DNA from: Cellulophaga sp. F20128
Lineage (GTDB): Bacteria > Bacteroidota > Bacteroidia > Flavobacteriales > Flavobacteriaceae
NCBI RefSeq assembly: GCF_023015805.1
Contig: NZ_JALKBA010000002.1
Location: 372,001 to 436,000 of the forward strand
DNA: 64,000 bases
Direction of reading: 5' to 3'
Shown here piece after piece: positions 36,217 through 47,700 of this stretch (the stretch's first letter is position 1; every line of letters begins with the position of its first letter). A program made the translations under genes and the position numbers. The notes below the pieces were generated by a model. That model was not told the origin of the DNA. It saw only the letters and a program-made list of their open reading frames with translations, and made no database searches.

Positions 36217-39200
36217 ATGAAATTTAAAAACTTAAAAAAGTACCAACGAAAATATGCTTGCCTCATAAGGATGTTGCCAGCAGTATTAATTTTGTTTGCA
36301 TTTACGCCTTTAAAGGCAGGTTCTACCCTAAATGTATATAATCTAGTAGTTCAACAAGAAATAAGTGGAACCATTGTAGATGCATCAGGAAACCCTATTC
36401 CGGGCGTAAATGTATTAGTGGTAGGTATGACTACAGGTACAATGGCAGATTTTGATGGAAAATATACGATAACTGCAAATGACGGACAAGTACTGCGTTT
36501 TTCCTCTATTGGTTACAAAACCATAGATGTTACTGTAGGAGCTCAGGCATCTTATAATATAACAATGGAAGAAGATGTGAATAGTTTGAATGAGGTTGTT
36601 GTAGTTGGGTATGGCTCAACGATTAAAAGAAATTTAACAAGTTCAGTAGCCACAGTATCAGCCGATGAGATGGCTGAAATTCCAGCGACGTCATTAAGTA
36701 ATGCCATTGCAGGAAGATTAGCTGGGGTTACTATTGAACAAAGTAATGGTAAACCCGGTAGTACTTCAGCAATAACTGTAAGAGGTGCTACATCTGGTGG
36801 TTTTGCAGGAAATAGTCTTCCTCTTTATGTTATTGATAATGTAATTGCAACTAAATCACTGTTTGACGCATTAGATGTTAGTGAAGTAAAAAATGTAACT
36901 GTTTTAAAAGATGCAGCATCGGCGGCAGTATACGGTGCAAGAGCTGCAAACGGAGTGGTTTTAGTGACTACCAAAACAGGAAAAAGTGGAAAATCTGTGA
37001 TTAACTTCACACAAACTATTGGTACTACGGAACCGACAAATATTCCCCCAATGATGAATGCTTTTCAAAAAGCTACTATAAATGAAAGTCAAATGGATTT
37101 TAATGGTGTGCCTGCAAATGACGCAGCGAGACTGAACCAAACCGAATGGGATTATCTTAAAAACTACAAGAGTCAGACCTTTGCAGAGGAAGCTTCGGGA
37201 TCACCTGTTTTAACTAGAACAGCACTTTCAGCTTCAGGTGGGTCAGAAAAAATAACCTATTTTATGTCGGGATCTTATGTTAATCAAACTGGAGATTTCG
37301 CAAAACTCAAGTATAAAAAAACAAATTTTAGAGCTAATGTGGCGGCGGATATCACAGAAAACCTAAATGTTTCTATGAACATGAGTACTAATAATGACGT
37401 GAGAGACGAATTTTATTGGAGATGGAATGGGAGTGATGAAGATTTTGGAGATTTTTATAGAACCGCGAATAGGACTGGAATTTTTGCACCTGGTATTCAC
37501 AACGGCGAATATGTAGCAAACTTTAACGGTTGGAATCCTGTGCATTTAGCAGATGGAGGTGCGGGTAATAATACGCGTAAAGCTAGAAATATCAATGCTA
37601 TTATTGATGTAAACTATAAAGTTCCGTTTGTAGAGGGGCTAACTGCAGGTTTAACCTACAACAGATTGAATCAAAGAACAGATCAAACCTTATTTAAAAA
37701 AGTAACGCGTGATGTTACTTTTGGTGTAGATCCTAATAATCGTTTTCTTCTTACAGATGACATATTAGGTGTAAGAGTAAGAAGTGATGACGGAGCCGAT
37801 TCTGATAGTTTAGAAGAGGGAACTGCGGAAGAAGATTCTTATCAATTTAATGCAAGAGTTGCTTATAATAAAGTTTTTGGTGATCACACTGCTAATGGTT
37901 TTTTTAATTATGAAGTTTGGGAGCGCTATGATCGCAATTTTTGGGGTAGAAGACGTGGATTGCAAACAGAATTTGTTACTCAGTTATTCGCTACAGACCC
38001 AGCTGCGGAAAGTCAATTTGCCAATGGTGGCGGTGGTGAATTTGGAAGGGCCTCTTATATTGGTGGATTAGGATATAATTATAAGGAGAGATTATTTATA
38101 AACACAACGTTCAGATACGATGGTTCTACTAAATTTTCTGAAGCTGAACGCTGGGGATTCTTTCCTTCAATTTCATTAGGTTGGATTGCTTCTGACGAAA
38201 GCTTTATGTATGATAATACTATTTTTGACTTTCTTAAAGTAAGATTTTCTGCAGGTACTACTGGAAATGACAATGTTGGGAGTTCAAATTTTCCCTACCT
38301 TCAAAGTTATAATGTTGGCGGATCTGGAGCTGTTTTTGGAGAATCAGAATCTACTTCAAACTCTGCAGCAATTGGGCCACAGCCAGACATTTTTATCACC
38401 TGGGAAAAGCAAACTTCATATAACTTAGGTTTTGATATGCAATTTTTAGAAAGTAAGTTGTCAACTACTCTTGATATTTGGAAAAATGTAAAAACAGATT
38501 TATATGGTAGTAGGCAAGAGTTTATACCATCTTCTTCAGGATTAACGCTAGGAAATACGAATTACGGAGGCATTGATATTAAGGGTATTGATCTAGTAGC
38601 TTCTTATAAAGACAATTTAAGTGAAGATTTTAGCTTTGACCTAGGGTTTAATTTGGGTTATGCAAAAGATAAATATACTAGTTTGGACGAACCAGAAACG
38701 AGAAGAGGATATGAATTATTATTAGGGAATGGAACCAGTAGAATTTGGGGACTTACTGCCTTAGGAATTATTAGAACTCAAGAACAATTAGATGATTTAA
38801 TAGCTTCCGGTTATACTTATAATAATGCTGCTCCCCAAATTGGAGCCTTGTATTATAAGGATTTAAGAGGGAACGCTCAAGTTGATCCAGATGGGAATAC
38901 ACCTGATGGTAATATTGATGGTAATGATAATAGTTATATTGGTTCAGCCGGCACGGCACCAGTATCTTATGGTGTCCGATTAAATTTAAATTACAAACGT
39001 TTTAGCTTACAAGCTTTCGCTCAAGGTTTTGCAGGACATCAAGCTTACCAACCAGCAAACAACAGATTTAATTTTGGAGGCTATGAAAACGCGGCACATA
39101 TACAATTTGTTGATTCTTGGACCCCAGATAATATAAATGCATCAATGCCTAGATTTGGTTCTCCAGGTCAAGATGCTAACTCAACATTTTGGTTGCAAGA

Positions 39201-39414
39201 CGCAGATTTCTTACGAATGAAAAACTTAAATCTCGCATACGACATACCTGAATCTATTGTTTCTAAAATAGGAGCAGAAAGAATTAGCATATTTGGTAAC
39301 GGAACAAATCTATTTATGATTTATAGTAAAATTGATGAATTTGATCCAGAGACAAGTGGAAGGGGTATTCCTGTAAATAGGTCTTATAGTTTGGGTATTA
39401 ATGTTACATTTTAA
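36217..39414 (+). CDS. SusC-like TonB-dependent outer-membrane transporter
   Basis: A 1065-residue outer-membrane protein, of normal SusC length. After a signal peptide (about 1-35) comes the carboxypeptidase-regulatory-like domain (ISGTIVDASGNPIPGVNV, about 49-125). The SusC/RagA signature NEVVVVGYGS follows, then the plug (AGVTIEQSNGKPGSTSAITVRG, YGARAANGVVLVTTK) and a 22-strand barrel ending in the aromatic SLGINVTF. It imports oligosaccharides in complex with the SusD lipoprotein encoded 8 bp downstream, driven by TonB. The promoter region carries the paired palindromes. A fucan oligosaccharide is the inferred cargo. Confidence 0.96.
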   Translation: MKFKNLKKYQRKYACLIRMLPAVLILFAFTPLKAGSTLNVYNLVVQQEISGTIVDASGNPIPGVNVLVVGMTTGTMADFDGKYTITANDGQVLRFSSIGYKTIDVTVGAQASYNITMEEDVNSLNEVVVVGYGSTIKRNLTSSVATVSADEMAEIPATSLSNAIAGRLAGVTIEQSNGKPGSTSAITVRGATSGGFAGNSLPLYVIDNVIATKSLFDALDVSEVKNVTVLKDAASAAVYGARAANGVVLVTTKTGKSGKSVINFTQTIGTTEPTNIPPMMNAFQKATINESQMDFNGVPANDAARLNQTEWDYLKNYKSQTFAEEASGSPVLTRTALSASGGSEKITYFMSGSYVNQTGDFAKLKYKKTNFRANVAADITENLNVSMNMSTNNDVRDEFYWRWNGSDEDFGDFYRTANRTGIFAPGIHNGEYVANFNGWNPVHLADGGAGNNTRKARNINAIIDVNYKVPFVEGLTAGLTYNRLNQRTDQTLFKKVTRDVTFGVDPNNRFLLTDDILGVRVRSDDGADSDSLEEGTAEEDSYQFNARVAYNKVFGDHTANGFFNYEVWERYDRNFWGRRRGLQTEFVTQLFATDPAAESQFANGGGGEFGRASYIGGLGYNYKERLFINTTFRYDGSTKFSEAERWGFFPSISLGWIASDESFMYDNTIFDFLKVRFSAGTTGNDNVGSSNFPYLQSYNVGGSGAVFGESESTSNSAAIGPQPDIFITWEKQTSYNLGFDMQFLESKLSTTLDIWKNVKTDLYGSRQEFIPSSSGLTLGNTNYGGIDIKGIDLVASYKDNLSEDFSFDLGFNLGYAKDKYTSLDEPETRRGYELLLGNGTSRIWGLTALGIIRTQEQLDDLIASGYTYNNAAPQIGALYYKDLRGNAQVDPDGNTPDGNIDGNDNSYIGSAGTAPVSYGVRLNLNYKRFSLQAFAQGFAGHQAYQPANNRFNFGGYENAAHIQFVDSWTPDNINASMPRFGSPGQDANSTFWLQDADFLRMKNLNLAYDIPESIVSKIGAERISIFGNGTNLFMIYSKIDEFDPETSGRGIPVNRSYSLGINVTF

Positions 39415-39422
39415 AAAATAAT

Positions 39423-41237
39423 ATGATGAAAATAAAAAATATAAATAAAGTTTTGATACTGTGTTGTTCTTTGGTTTTTATCCAATGTACTGAAGATGCA
39501 TTAGACAAAACCGATTTAGGAGCAATTAGTTCAGATGTCATTTGGAGTGATCCGCATCTTGCTGAGGGGTTTGTAAATAATATATACACACGAGCACTAC
39601 CAGGATGGAATGTAAACGCTTCTAGGGCTACAGATGATGCTCAGGGTGCAGACGCACTAATGTATGGTGAAGTAGGAGCAGGATCGCAAGGTATGTATGG
39701 GGGTAGTTACACCACAATTAAAGATATTAATATCTTATTAAGAGATGTTGGTTCTGGAACTATTTCGGTTGAAGATCAGGATATATTGAAAGGGCAAGCT
39801 CTCTTTTTTAGAGCATACCTTTATTTTAGATTGGTTTCAACTTATGGTGGAGTTCCTATAGTGTTGGAAGCCAAAGATCAATCTGATGTTGAAGCTTTAA
39901 AAGTTCCTAGAAATAAAACTTCAGAATGTATGACACAAATTTTATTGGATATGGATGCAGCAATAGCCGCATTACCAGATTCTTATGATGATTCGGATTA
40001 CGGAAGAATTACCAAAGGTGCTGCTATGGCTATGAAAGGTAGAATATTACTTCATTATGCTAGTGAGCAATTTGATCCTACACAAAGTGCCAACCGTTGG
40101 CAAGCTGCCTATGATGCAAACAATGCAGCTTTAACCTATTTGGAATCTCAGGGAAAAGGATTGCATCCTGATTATGCTGGATTATGGTTTGAAGAAGGTG
40201 GGTCTAATATAGAGGCTATAATGGTTAGAAATTATACTTTAGACCAATCACACAATCGCGACGCAGGTTGCCGCCCTTTTATAACTGGAACCAATGGAGA
40301 ATCTTTTGATAAACCTACTAAAGGATTGGTAGATGCTTTCCCCATGAAAGATGGTAAGGCTATTGATGATGTTACAAGTACGTATACCTATGATGATACC
40401 GCACTTTGGTTAAACAGGGATCCTAGGTTTGAAGCAACTATAGCTTGGAATGGTTCTATTTGGCCTTTGAATAACCCAGCGCCCAACCGTACCAGTGATT
40501 TAGAATGGACTTTTCAGTTGAGTGCTGTAAACGGTGAATCGGATTCTAGAATTACTGCAACTAGTTTTAACTGTAGGAAAGCAATTGATGGCACTATAGA
40601 AGGTGGTGCAGCTAGTTTGAGCTCACCAACTGATTGGATTGAAATTAGATTTGCAGAGGTGTTGTTAAATTTAGCAGAAGCAGCCAATGAGATTTCTAAT
40701 TTTCCTGTTGCCTATGATGCCTTAACAAAAATTAGGGATAGAGCAGGGATAGATCCTGGAGTAGATAATCTATATGGGTTAACTGCAGCTATGACTCAAG
40801 ACCAGTTAAGAGATGCTATACTGCTTGAAAGAAGATTGGAGTTGGTTTTTGAAGGTAAAAGATCACAAGATTTAAGAAGACGAAGAATGTATGCAACAGT
40901 ACTTAATGGTACCCATAGATTTGGGTATGAAATTCGGAAGACAGCCGCCTTTGATGCATTAGATGGTACAGCTTTAGTACTAGATGACAGAAAAGCCTTA
41001 GAAGTGGGTGTTTTGGATGGTAGTATCAATCTAGATGATCCCACGGAGTACAATACGTATTTTGAAACCAACCTAAGAAGTTTGGAGCGTTTTGGTAGTG
41101 TTCTTGTAGATGGTGATCCAATCAATTATTTGGACCAATATTATTTCTATGACATTCCTCAAGGGGACTTAAATAAAAATGTAAACCTTGAGCAAACTGC
41201 AGGTTGGCCAGGTGGAACTTTTGATCCATTAGAATAG
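39423..41237 (+). CDS. SusD/RagB-like glycan-binding lipoprotein
   Basis: A 604-residue surface lipoprotein (lipobox FIQC, Cys22) of the SusD/RagB family. The N-terminal region TDLGAISSDVIWSDPHLAEGFVNNIYTRALPGW, the helix GQALFFRAYLYFRLVSTYGGVPIVLE and the C-terminal ILLERRLELVFEGKRSQDLRRR are typical. It forms the lid of the SusC transporter and first captures the oligosaccharide. It lies 8 bp after susC and is followed by a strong terminator. At 604 residues it is a little longer than many SusD proteins, without an obvious extra domain. Confidence 0.95.
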   Translation: MMKIKNINKVLILCCSLVFIQCTEDALDKTDLGAISSDVIWSDPHLAEGFVNNIYTRALPGWNVNASRATDDAQGADALMYGEVGAGSQGMYGGSYTTIKDINILLRDVGSGTISVEDQDILKGQALFFRAYLYFRLVSTYGGVPIVLEAKDQSDVEALKVPRNKTSECMTQILLDMDAAIAALPDSYDDSDYGRITKGAAMAMKGRILLHYASEQFDPTQSANRWQAAYDANNAALTYLESQGKGLHPDYAGLWFEEGGSNIEAIMVRNYTLDQSHNRDAGCRPFITGTNGESFDKPTKGLVDAFPMKDGKAIDDVTSTYTYDDTALWLNRDPRFEATIAWNGSIWPLNNPAPNRTSDLEWTFQLSAVNGESDSRITATSFNCRKAIDGTIEGGAASLSSPTDWIEIRFAEVLLNLAEAANEISNFPVAYDALTKIRDRAGIDPGVDNLYGLTAAMTQDQLRDAILLERRLELVFEGKRSQDLRRRRMYATVLNGTHRFGYEIRKTAAFDALDGTALVLDDRKALEVGVLDGSINLDDPTEYNTYFETNLRSLERFGSVLVDGDPINYLDQYYFYDIPQGDLNKNVNLEQTAGWPGGTFDPLE

Positions 41238-41282
41238 TTTAAACAATGTTGAAATAGAGTTTGTTAGAGTTTATTTAGTTTA

Positions 41283-41313
41283 AAAGAGACTGCCATAAAC
41301 AGTCTCTTTTTTT
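41283..41313 (+). terminator. rho-independent terminator after susD
   Basis: AAAGAGACTG-ccataaa-CAGTCTCTTT is a perfect 10-bp stem with a 7-base loop, running into a T-run that ends at 41313. It lies 45 bp after the susD stop and before the VCBS genes, which therefore need read-through or their own promoter. Confidence 0.9.
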
Positions 41314-41411
41314 AATTCTGTAAATTAGACATAATTTAAAATTGTATGATGACATTCACATGTAACCAATCAGAAAAAGCAAAGAATACATTCAAGGTTT
41401 GTGTTGTAAAT

Positions 41412-44400
41412 ATGACAACAAGGCTAAGGGGGCAAAGTATCTATTTGCTCTGTCTATTGACTTTCACTTTAAGTGGTTTTTCACAATTAAAAGAGGATTC
41501 TAAAGATAAGGAGGTATTTACCTTATTAAGTCCCGAACAAACCAAAGTATATTTCAATAATACCCTAACCCAAACAGCAGAAAACAATATTTTTGTATAC
41601 AAAGGTTTTTATAAAGGAGGTGGCGTTGCTGTTGGTGATCTTAATAATGATGGGTTGTTAGATCTTTACTTTACAGGAAACCAGGTTGGTGATAAATTGT
41701 ACCTAAACAAAGGTGACTTGCAGTTTGAGGATATTACCCAAGAGGCCGGTATACTAGATAAGAAAGGCTGGTCTACCCATGTAAGTATTGTAGATATTAA
41801 TAATGATGGTTTTAAGGATATTTATGTGTGCAAAAGCCTTTATGATTCAAATCCTGAGTTAAGAGAGAATGAACTTTATATCAACAATGGGGATCTAACA
41901 TTTACCGAGGCGGCTGCGGCCTACAATCTCAATGATAGTAATAGAACTACAGAAGCTAATTTTTTTGATTATGATAGGGATGGTGACTTTGATGTATTTT
42001 TGATAAACCAACCTAAAAATTCATCCTTTCTTGCACCAGCCACAAATGAACCAAAAATTGAACCTAGGCAGAATTACAGATTACTAGAAAATACGGCTGA
42101 TGGTTTTCGGCAATCTGCAACCAATGGTGGACTTAGTAATTTTGGATACGGGCTAAGTTCTAGTATCGCTGATTATAACAATGATGGTTGGCAAGATATT
42201 TATGTAGCCAACGATTATATAGGGCCAGATTTTTTCTATATCAATAATAAGGATGGCACTTTTACTAATAAAATTTATGACAATGTACAACACACCTCTT
42301 ACTTTAGTATGGGGTCAGATGTTGGCGATATTAATAATGACGGCTGGTTAGATTTTGTGGTTTTAGATATGGTAGCAGAGGATAATTACAGACTTAAAAG
42401 TAATATGAGTTCTATGAATCCGGCAGAGTTTTGGGAGAATGTTAGTCGTGGTGGGCATTACCAATATATGTTTAATACTCTTCAATTAAATAATGGGGTC
42501 ACCCAAAATGGGGAGCTTAAATTTAGTGAAATTGCACAAATGGCAGGAGTTTCTAGTACAGATTGGAGTTGGTCCCCACTTTTGGCAGATTTTGATAACG
42601 ATGGTCGTTTAGATCTCTTTGTAACCAATGGTATAAGACATGAGATTGGCAATACGGACGCCTTAAAACAATTAGACCAATATGTTGGGGAAATTGATAA
42701 AAAATACAATACCAAGAATGATAAATCATTTGATGCTTGGCAGTACCTAAACCTAGAGAAACTATTGGCTTTCTTTCCGTCAGATAAGATTAAAAATTAT
42801 ATGTTTCACAATACCAACGGGCTTAAATTCAATAAGGTTACAGATCAATGGGGGCTTTCCCAAGAAACATTTTCTACAGGAGCTGCTTATGGAGATTTAG
42901 ACAATGATGGAGATTTAGATTTGATCGTTAATAATATTGATGAGGTTGCTTATATCTATAAGAATAATACCAATGAAAATAGCAATAACAATTACCTTCG
43001 AATAAAATTTTTAAAGGCTAAAAAAGAACAAAGTTTCTTTGGTACAAAAGTAAGTTTATATCATAAAAATGGATTGCAAATATCAGAGCTTACTAATGCA
43101 CGTGGAATAAATTCCAGTAGTGAAGATCTGGTGCATTTTGGCCTTGGAACTAATTTAAAAGTGGATAGCTTACACATAAGTTGGGCTAATGGAACAACTA
43201 CGTTGCTAAATAACATCAAAGGAAATAGGACAATTGTTGTTGACTATGATAAGGTGAAAAAGCAAGCAACCAAAGTTCCTAACGAGAAAATTCCAAATTT
43301 CCAAGAGGTTACCAATGCGGCTGCTATAGATTTTATACACAAAGAAAATCGTTTTGATGATTACGGTAGAGAAGTTTTGCTGCCGCATAGAATGTCTACT
43401 TTGGGTTCTGGTGTGGCTATTGGCGATGTAGATGCTAACGGATTGGATGATTTTTATATTGGTGCCCCCAATGAAGGCCTTGGGAAAATATTTAAACAAC
43501 AAGAGGATGGCACTTTCCAGGGGAGCTATCTGAGTCTTTCCCCAGACCTAGAAAGGGAAGATATGGGAGCCGTTTTTTTTGATGCAGATAATGACGGGGA
43601 TCAAGATTTATATGTGGTTTCTGGAGGCAATGAATTTTCCCTTGAGGCAGACAATTACCAAGATAGAATGTATCTCAATAACGGAGAGGGAAAATTTGTG
43701 TTGGCTAATACCGCCTTGCCCGTTATAAAGGCAAGTGGTTCAAGGGTAAAAGTAGCCGATTACGATCAAGATGGAGATCTAGATTTGTTTGTTGGTGGGC
43801 GTCAGGTTCCTGGACATTATCCCGAGCCTGCCCAAAGTTATTTGTTAACAAACCAATTGGTAGAAACTGGGGAATTGAAGTTTGAAAAAACTGAAGAACA
43901 ACTCTTAGGTAAATTAGGAATGGTTACAGATGCTGTATGGACAGATTTTGATGGAGACCAAGATTTGGATTTAGTGGTTACTGGTATGTGGATGCCCATA
44001 ACGGTATTAGAAAACAGGAATGGGGCTTTTGTTAATAGCACTCAAAAATTAGGCTTGCAAGATACTACTGGTTGGTGGTTTAGCATAGCCAAGGAAGATA
44101 TGGATGGAGATGGAGATGATGATTATGTATTGGGTAATTTAGGCGTCAATTATAAATACAAAGCCTCAGCAAGCGAGCCTTTTGGAGTGCATTATGGAGA
44201 TTTTGATAATAATGGACACAATGATATCGTATTAAGCTATTATAATTATGGCACTCAATATCCTTTAAGGGGAAGATCTTGCTCTTCACAGCAGATTCCT
44301 AGCATCAAGGAAAAATTTGGCACCTATAATGAGTTTGCCTCCTCTAGCCTAACGGAGGTTTATACGGAAGCTTCCTTGGAGAAAGCCCTACAGTATGAGG

Positions 44401-44774
44401 TAAAAACTTTTGAAAGTGTTAGTATTGAAAATAAAGGTAATGGGGACTTTACCATTAGAGCCTTACCAGATTTGGCACAAATATCAAATATTAATAGTGC
44501 TGTAATTTACGATGTAGACAAGGATGGTATTAAGGATATTATTATTGCTGGAAATTTATATGGTTCTGAAATAGAAACTACTAGGAACGATGCTAGTTTA
44601 GGGTTGCTTTTAAAAGGTAAGAAAGGCTTTAATTTTGAGGCTGTTCCTATGGGAGATAGCGGATTAAACCTTCCAGAAGACGTAAAGGAATTAAAACTTA
44701 TAAATTATGGTGACCAAAAAGCTTTGGTGGTAGCTGTAAATAATGGAAGACTAAAACTGATCAAAATAAACTGA
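41412..44774 (+). CDS. VCBS/FG-GAP repeat protein with ASPIC/UnbV domain (tandem copy 1)
   Basis: About 1120 residues. I choose ATG 41412, where a signal peptide starts (MTTRLRGQSIYLLCLLTFTL); the open frame extends to 41346 with hydrophilic residues. Many calcium-binding repeats (for example DLNNDGLLDLYFTGN, DINNDGFKDIYVCK, DYDQDGDLDLFVGGR) suggest a beta-propeller. A central ASPIC/UnbV domain (FGTKVSLYHKNGLQI, HFGLGTNLKVDSLHISWANG) divides the two halves. No catalytic motif is visible. Such proteins follow SusCD in many Bacteroidota loci and are probably secreted or surface-attached glycan-binding proteins. The gene is paralogous to the next one. Confidence 0.82.
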   Translation: MTTRLRGQSIYLLCLLTFTLSGFSQLKEDSKDKEVFTLLSPEQTKVYFNNTLTQTAENNIFVYKGFYKGGGVAVGDLNNDGLLDLYFTGNQVGDKLYLNKGDLQFEDITQEAGILDKKGWSTHVSIVDINNDGFKDIYVCKSLYDSNPELRENELYINNGDLTFTEAAAAYNLNDSNRTTEANFFDYDRDGDFDVFLINQPKNSSFLAPATNEPKIEPRQNYRLLENTADGFRQSATNGGLSNFGYGLSSSIADYNNDGWQDIYVANDYIGPDFFYINNKDGTFTNKIYDNVQHTSYFSMGSDVGDINNDGWLDFVVLDMVAEDNYRLKSNMSSMNPAEFWENVSRGGHYQYMFNTLQLNNGVTQNGELKFSEIAQMAGVSSTDWSWSPLLADFDNDGRLDLFVTNGIRHEIGNTDALKQLDQYVGEIDKKYNTKNDKSFDAWQYLNLEKLLAFFPSDKIKNYMFHNTNGLKFNKVTDQWGLSQETFSTGAAYGDLDNDGDLDLIVNNIDEVAYIYKNNTNENSNNNYLRIKFLKAKKEQSFFGTKVSLYHKNGLQISELTNARGINSSSEDLVHFGLGTNLKVDSLHISWANGTTTLLNNIKGNRTIVVDYDKVKKQATKVPNEKIPNFQEVTNAAAIDFIHKENRFDDYGREVLLPHRMSTLGSGVAIGDVDANGLDDFYIGAPNEGLGKIFKQQEDGTFQGSYLSLSPDLEREDMGAVFFDADNDGDQDLYVVSGGNEFSLEADNYQDRMYLNNGEGKFVLANTALPVIKASGSRVKVADYDQDGDLDLFVGGRQVPGHYPEPAQSYLLTNQLVETGELKFEKTEEQLLGKLGMVTDAVWTDFDGDQDLDLVVTGMWMPITVLENRNGAFVNSTQKLGLQDTTGWWFSIAKEDMDGDGDDDYVLGNLGVNYKYKASASEPFGVHYGDFDNNGHNDIVLSYYNYGTQYPLRGRSCSSQQIPSIKEKFGTYNEFASSSLTEVYTEASLEKALQYEVKTFESVSIENKGNGDFTIRALPDLAQISNINSAVIYDVDKDGIKDIIIAGNLYGSEIETTRNDASLGLLLKGKKGFNFEAVPMGDSGLNLPEDVKELKLINYGDQKALVVAVNNGRLKLIKIN

Positions 44775-44779
44775 TTCTT

Positions 44780-47700
44780 ATGCGTCAAAAAAAGTTTGTT
44801 GGTATTATTTTCTTTTTACTATTTTTCTGTTTTCAAGCGGAAGCGCAGGATCAGTCCCAGCTTTTTAAGGCAATAAATGCAGAACATTCTCAACTCTATT
44901 TTAACAATGTTATAGAGGAAACTCCAGCCTTTAATTACTACACTTTTATGCATATGTATATGGGTGGAGGGGTAGCTACGGCCGATTTTAATAATGACCA
45001 ATTGCCAGATATCTACTTTACCTCAAATAGAGGTGCTAATAAATTGTTTTTGAATAAGGGGAATTTCCAGTTTGAAGATATCACAGCTGTGGCTAACGTA
45101 CAAGGTGACGGTGGGTTCTATACAGGAGTAACTACCGTAGATATTAATGATGATGGGTATATGGACTTGTATGTGTGTCGCTCTGGCCCGGAAACTGATC
45201 AACCTCAAAATAACCTATTATATATTAATAATGGGGATCTTAGCTTTACAGAATCGGCAGCAGATTATGGTTTGGCAGAATCAGAGAGTCATTCTATTCA
45301 ATCTAGTTTTTTTGATTACGATAATGACGGTGATTTGGATGTATACATTGTTAATACGCCAGTAGCCTTTAATTTAGCCAATGAAGTTTTCAATTTAGAT
45401 AAAGTATATGCAAACCCAGCGTTTAAAAAATATGGAGGTGCAGACAAGCTGTATAGAAATAATGGCAACAATACCTTTACCGATGTTTCTGCCGCCTCTG
45501 GCATAGTGGCTGATATATTTTTTGGACTAACCGTAGCGGTAACCGATTTTAATGAAGATGGTTTTTCAGATATTTTTGTTGCCAATGATTTTTCTGGACC
45601 CGATTTTCTCTATATGAATAATGGTGATGGTACATTTAGTAATAAGGCCCAGCAACTGTTTCAGCATACTTCCAATTACAGTATGGGGGCAGACGTGGCA
45701 GATATTAATAATGATGGGCATCAAGATTTATTGGTGTTAGATATGTTGCCAGAAGATTATAAGCGCTCTAAAACTTCTATGAGTATGATGCCAAGGGAGG
45801 TGATGTACAATATGGTAGCCTCTGGTTATCATTGGCAGTATATGCATAATGTGTTGCAAATTAACAACGGCATTTTTAAAGACAATCAGCCGCTATTTAA
45901 AGACTTGAGCTATTTTTCAGGTATAGAAAATACAGATTGGAGTTGGTCTTGCTTAATGGCAGATTTTGATTTGGATGGCTTTAATGATATCCATGTAACT
46001 AATGGGATTCTTAGAGATGTAACCAATATGGACGCCAGAATTGAAGAAAAAAAAGCCGTGCAAAAATTGAAAGAGGACAAGAACTTCATTCCTGGTGCTG
46101 CAGAACTAAAAGCAGCAAGAGAACGCTACCCATCGGTTAAATTATCTAACTATTTGTTCAGAAATAAAGGCAACCTTACTTTTGAGGATATCAGTACCAA
46201 CAATGTAGGTGCACCATCATTTTCAAATGGTTCTGCCTATGCAGATTTTGATAATGATGGGGATTTAGACTTGGTTTGCAATAATGTAAATAACAATGCC
46301 TACCTATTGCAAAATTTAGCGGCTAATAAAGAAAATCATTTTTTAAAGATAGCCTTTAACGGACCCGTAAAAAATAACATGGGCTATGGAACAAAAGTAA
46401 AAACGGTGGTTGGTAATAAAATTCAGCTGAAAGAAGTACAGGCTACAAGAGGTTACTTTTCGGCCTCTGAACCTATATTAAATTTTGGATTGGGGAAGAC
46501 AAAAAAGATAGATGAGCTTATCGTGTATTGGCCAGACGGAAAAACACAGCGGTTGTCGAAAGTAAAAACCAATCAAAGAATTGTGCTATCCTATAAAAAT
46601 GCAATGCATATGCCAATTACAAAAGCTGATAACACTACAGTTTTAAAGGAAACCTATGATTTGGTGTCTCCTAGTTATGTACATACAGATATAGATTATG
46701 ACGACTTTAAAGATCAACTTTTATTACCACATAAATTAACCAATGAAGGCCCGTGTATGGCCGTTGCAGATGTAAATAATGATGGATTAGAAGATTTTTT
46801 TATTGGGGGTGCCGCTTGGTTTACTGGAGCAATTTACTTGCAACAATATGATGGTAGTTTTAAATTATTGCCACAGCTAGATTTTGAAAAAGACAAAAAG
46901 AGTGAAGATACAGCCGCTCTTTTTTTTGATGCCAATGGGGATAAATTTGTCGACTTATATATAGTGAGCGGTAGTTATGAAATGGACAAAGGGGATAAGG
47001 CATTACAAGATCGCCTATACCTAAACGATGGTAAAGGGGGATTTAGAAAGTCAGAAAATGGTGTGCCATCCATACAAAATTATGGTTCTAGTATAGCCGC
47101 TGTGGACTATGATAGCGATGGAGATTTGGATATTTTTGTTGGTGGACAAGTGGAAAAAGGACAATATCCTTTTGCAGCCAACTCATATCTGTTGCAAAAT
47201 ATGGGCAATGGGAGTTTTACAAATGTTTCTAGCCAGGCATTGGAAGCTGTAGGGAATTTGGGGATGGTTACAGATGTACAAGTAAGCGATTTTGATGAAG
47301 ATGGAGATGATGATTTATTAGTTGTAGGAGAATGGATGCCCATTACTTTTTTAGAGAATGTAAATGGAACTTTTATAAATAGTACGGCCCAATATGGATT
47401 TACAGAGACTTCAGGTTGGTGGAATGTAATCACCCCCGCAGATATTGATGGCGATGGACGTATGGATTATATTCTTGGGAATTTAGGACTTAATTACAAA
47501 TTTAAAGCCAACCCTAAAAAGCCATTTCATATTTATGGGGACGACTTTAATGCTAAGGGTACTGTAGATATTGTTTTGGCAAAAGATATTGATAATGAAC
47601 TTTTTCCGGTACGTGGTAAAATGTGTTCTGCCCAACAATTGCCATTTATCAAAGATAAATTTCCTTCTTTTAACAGTTTTGCACAAGCGAGTCTAACAGA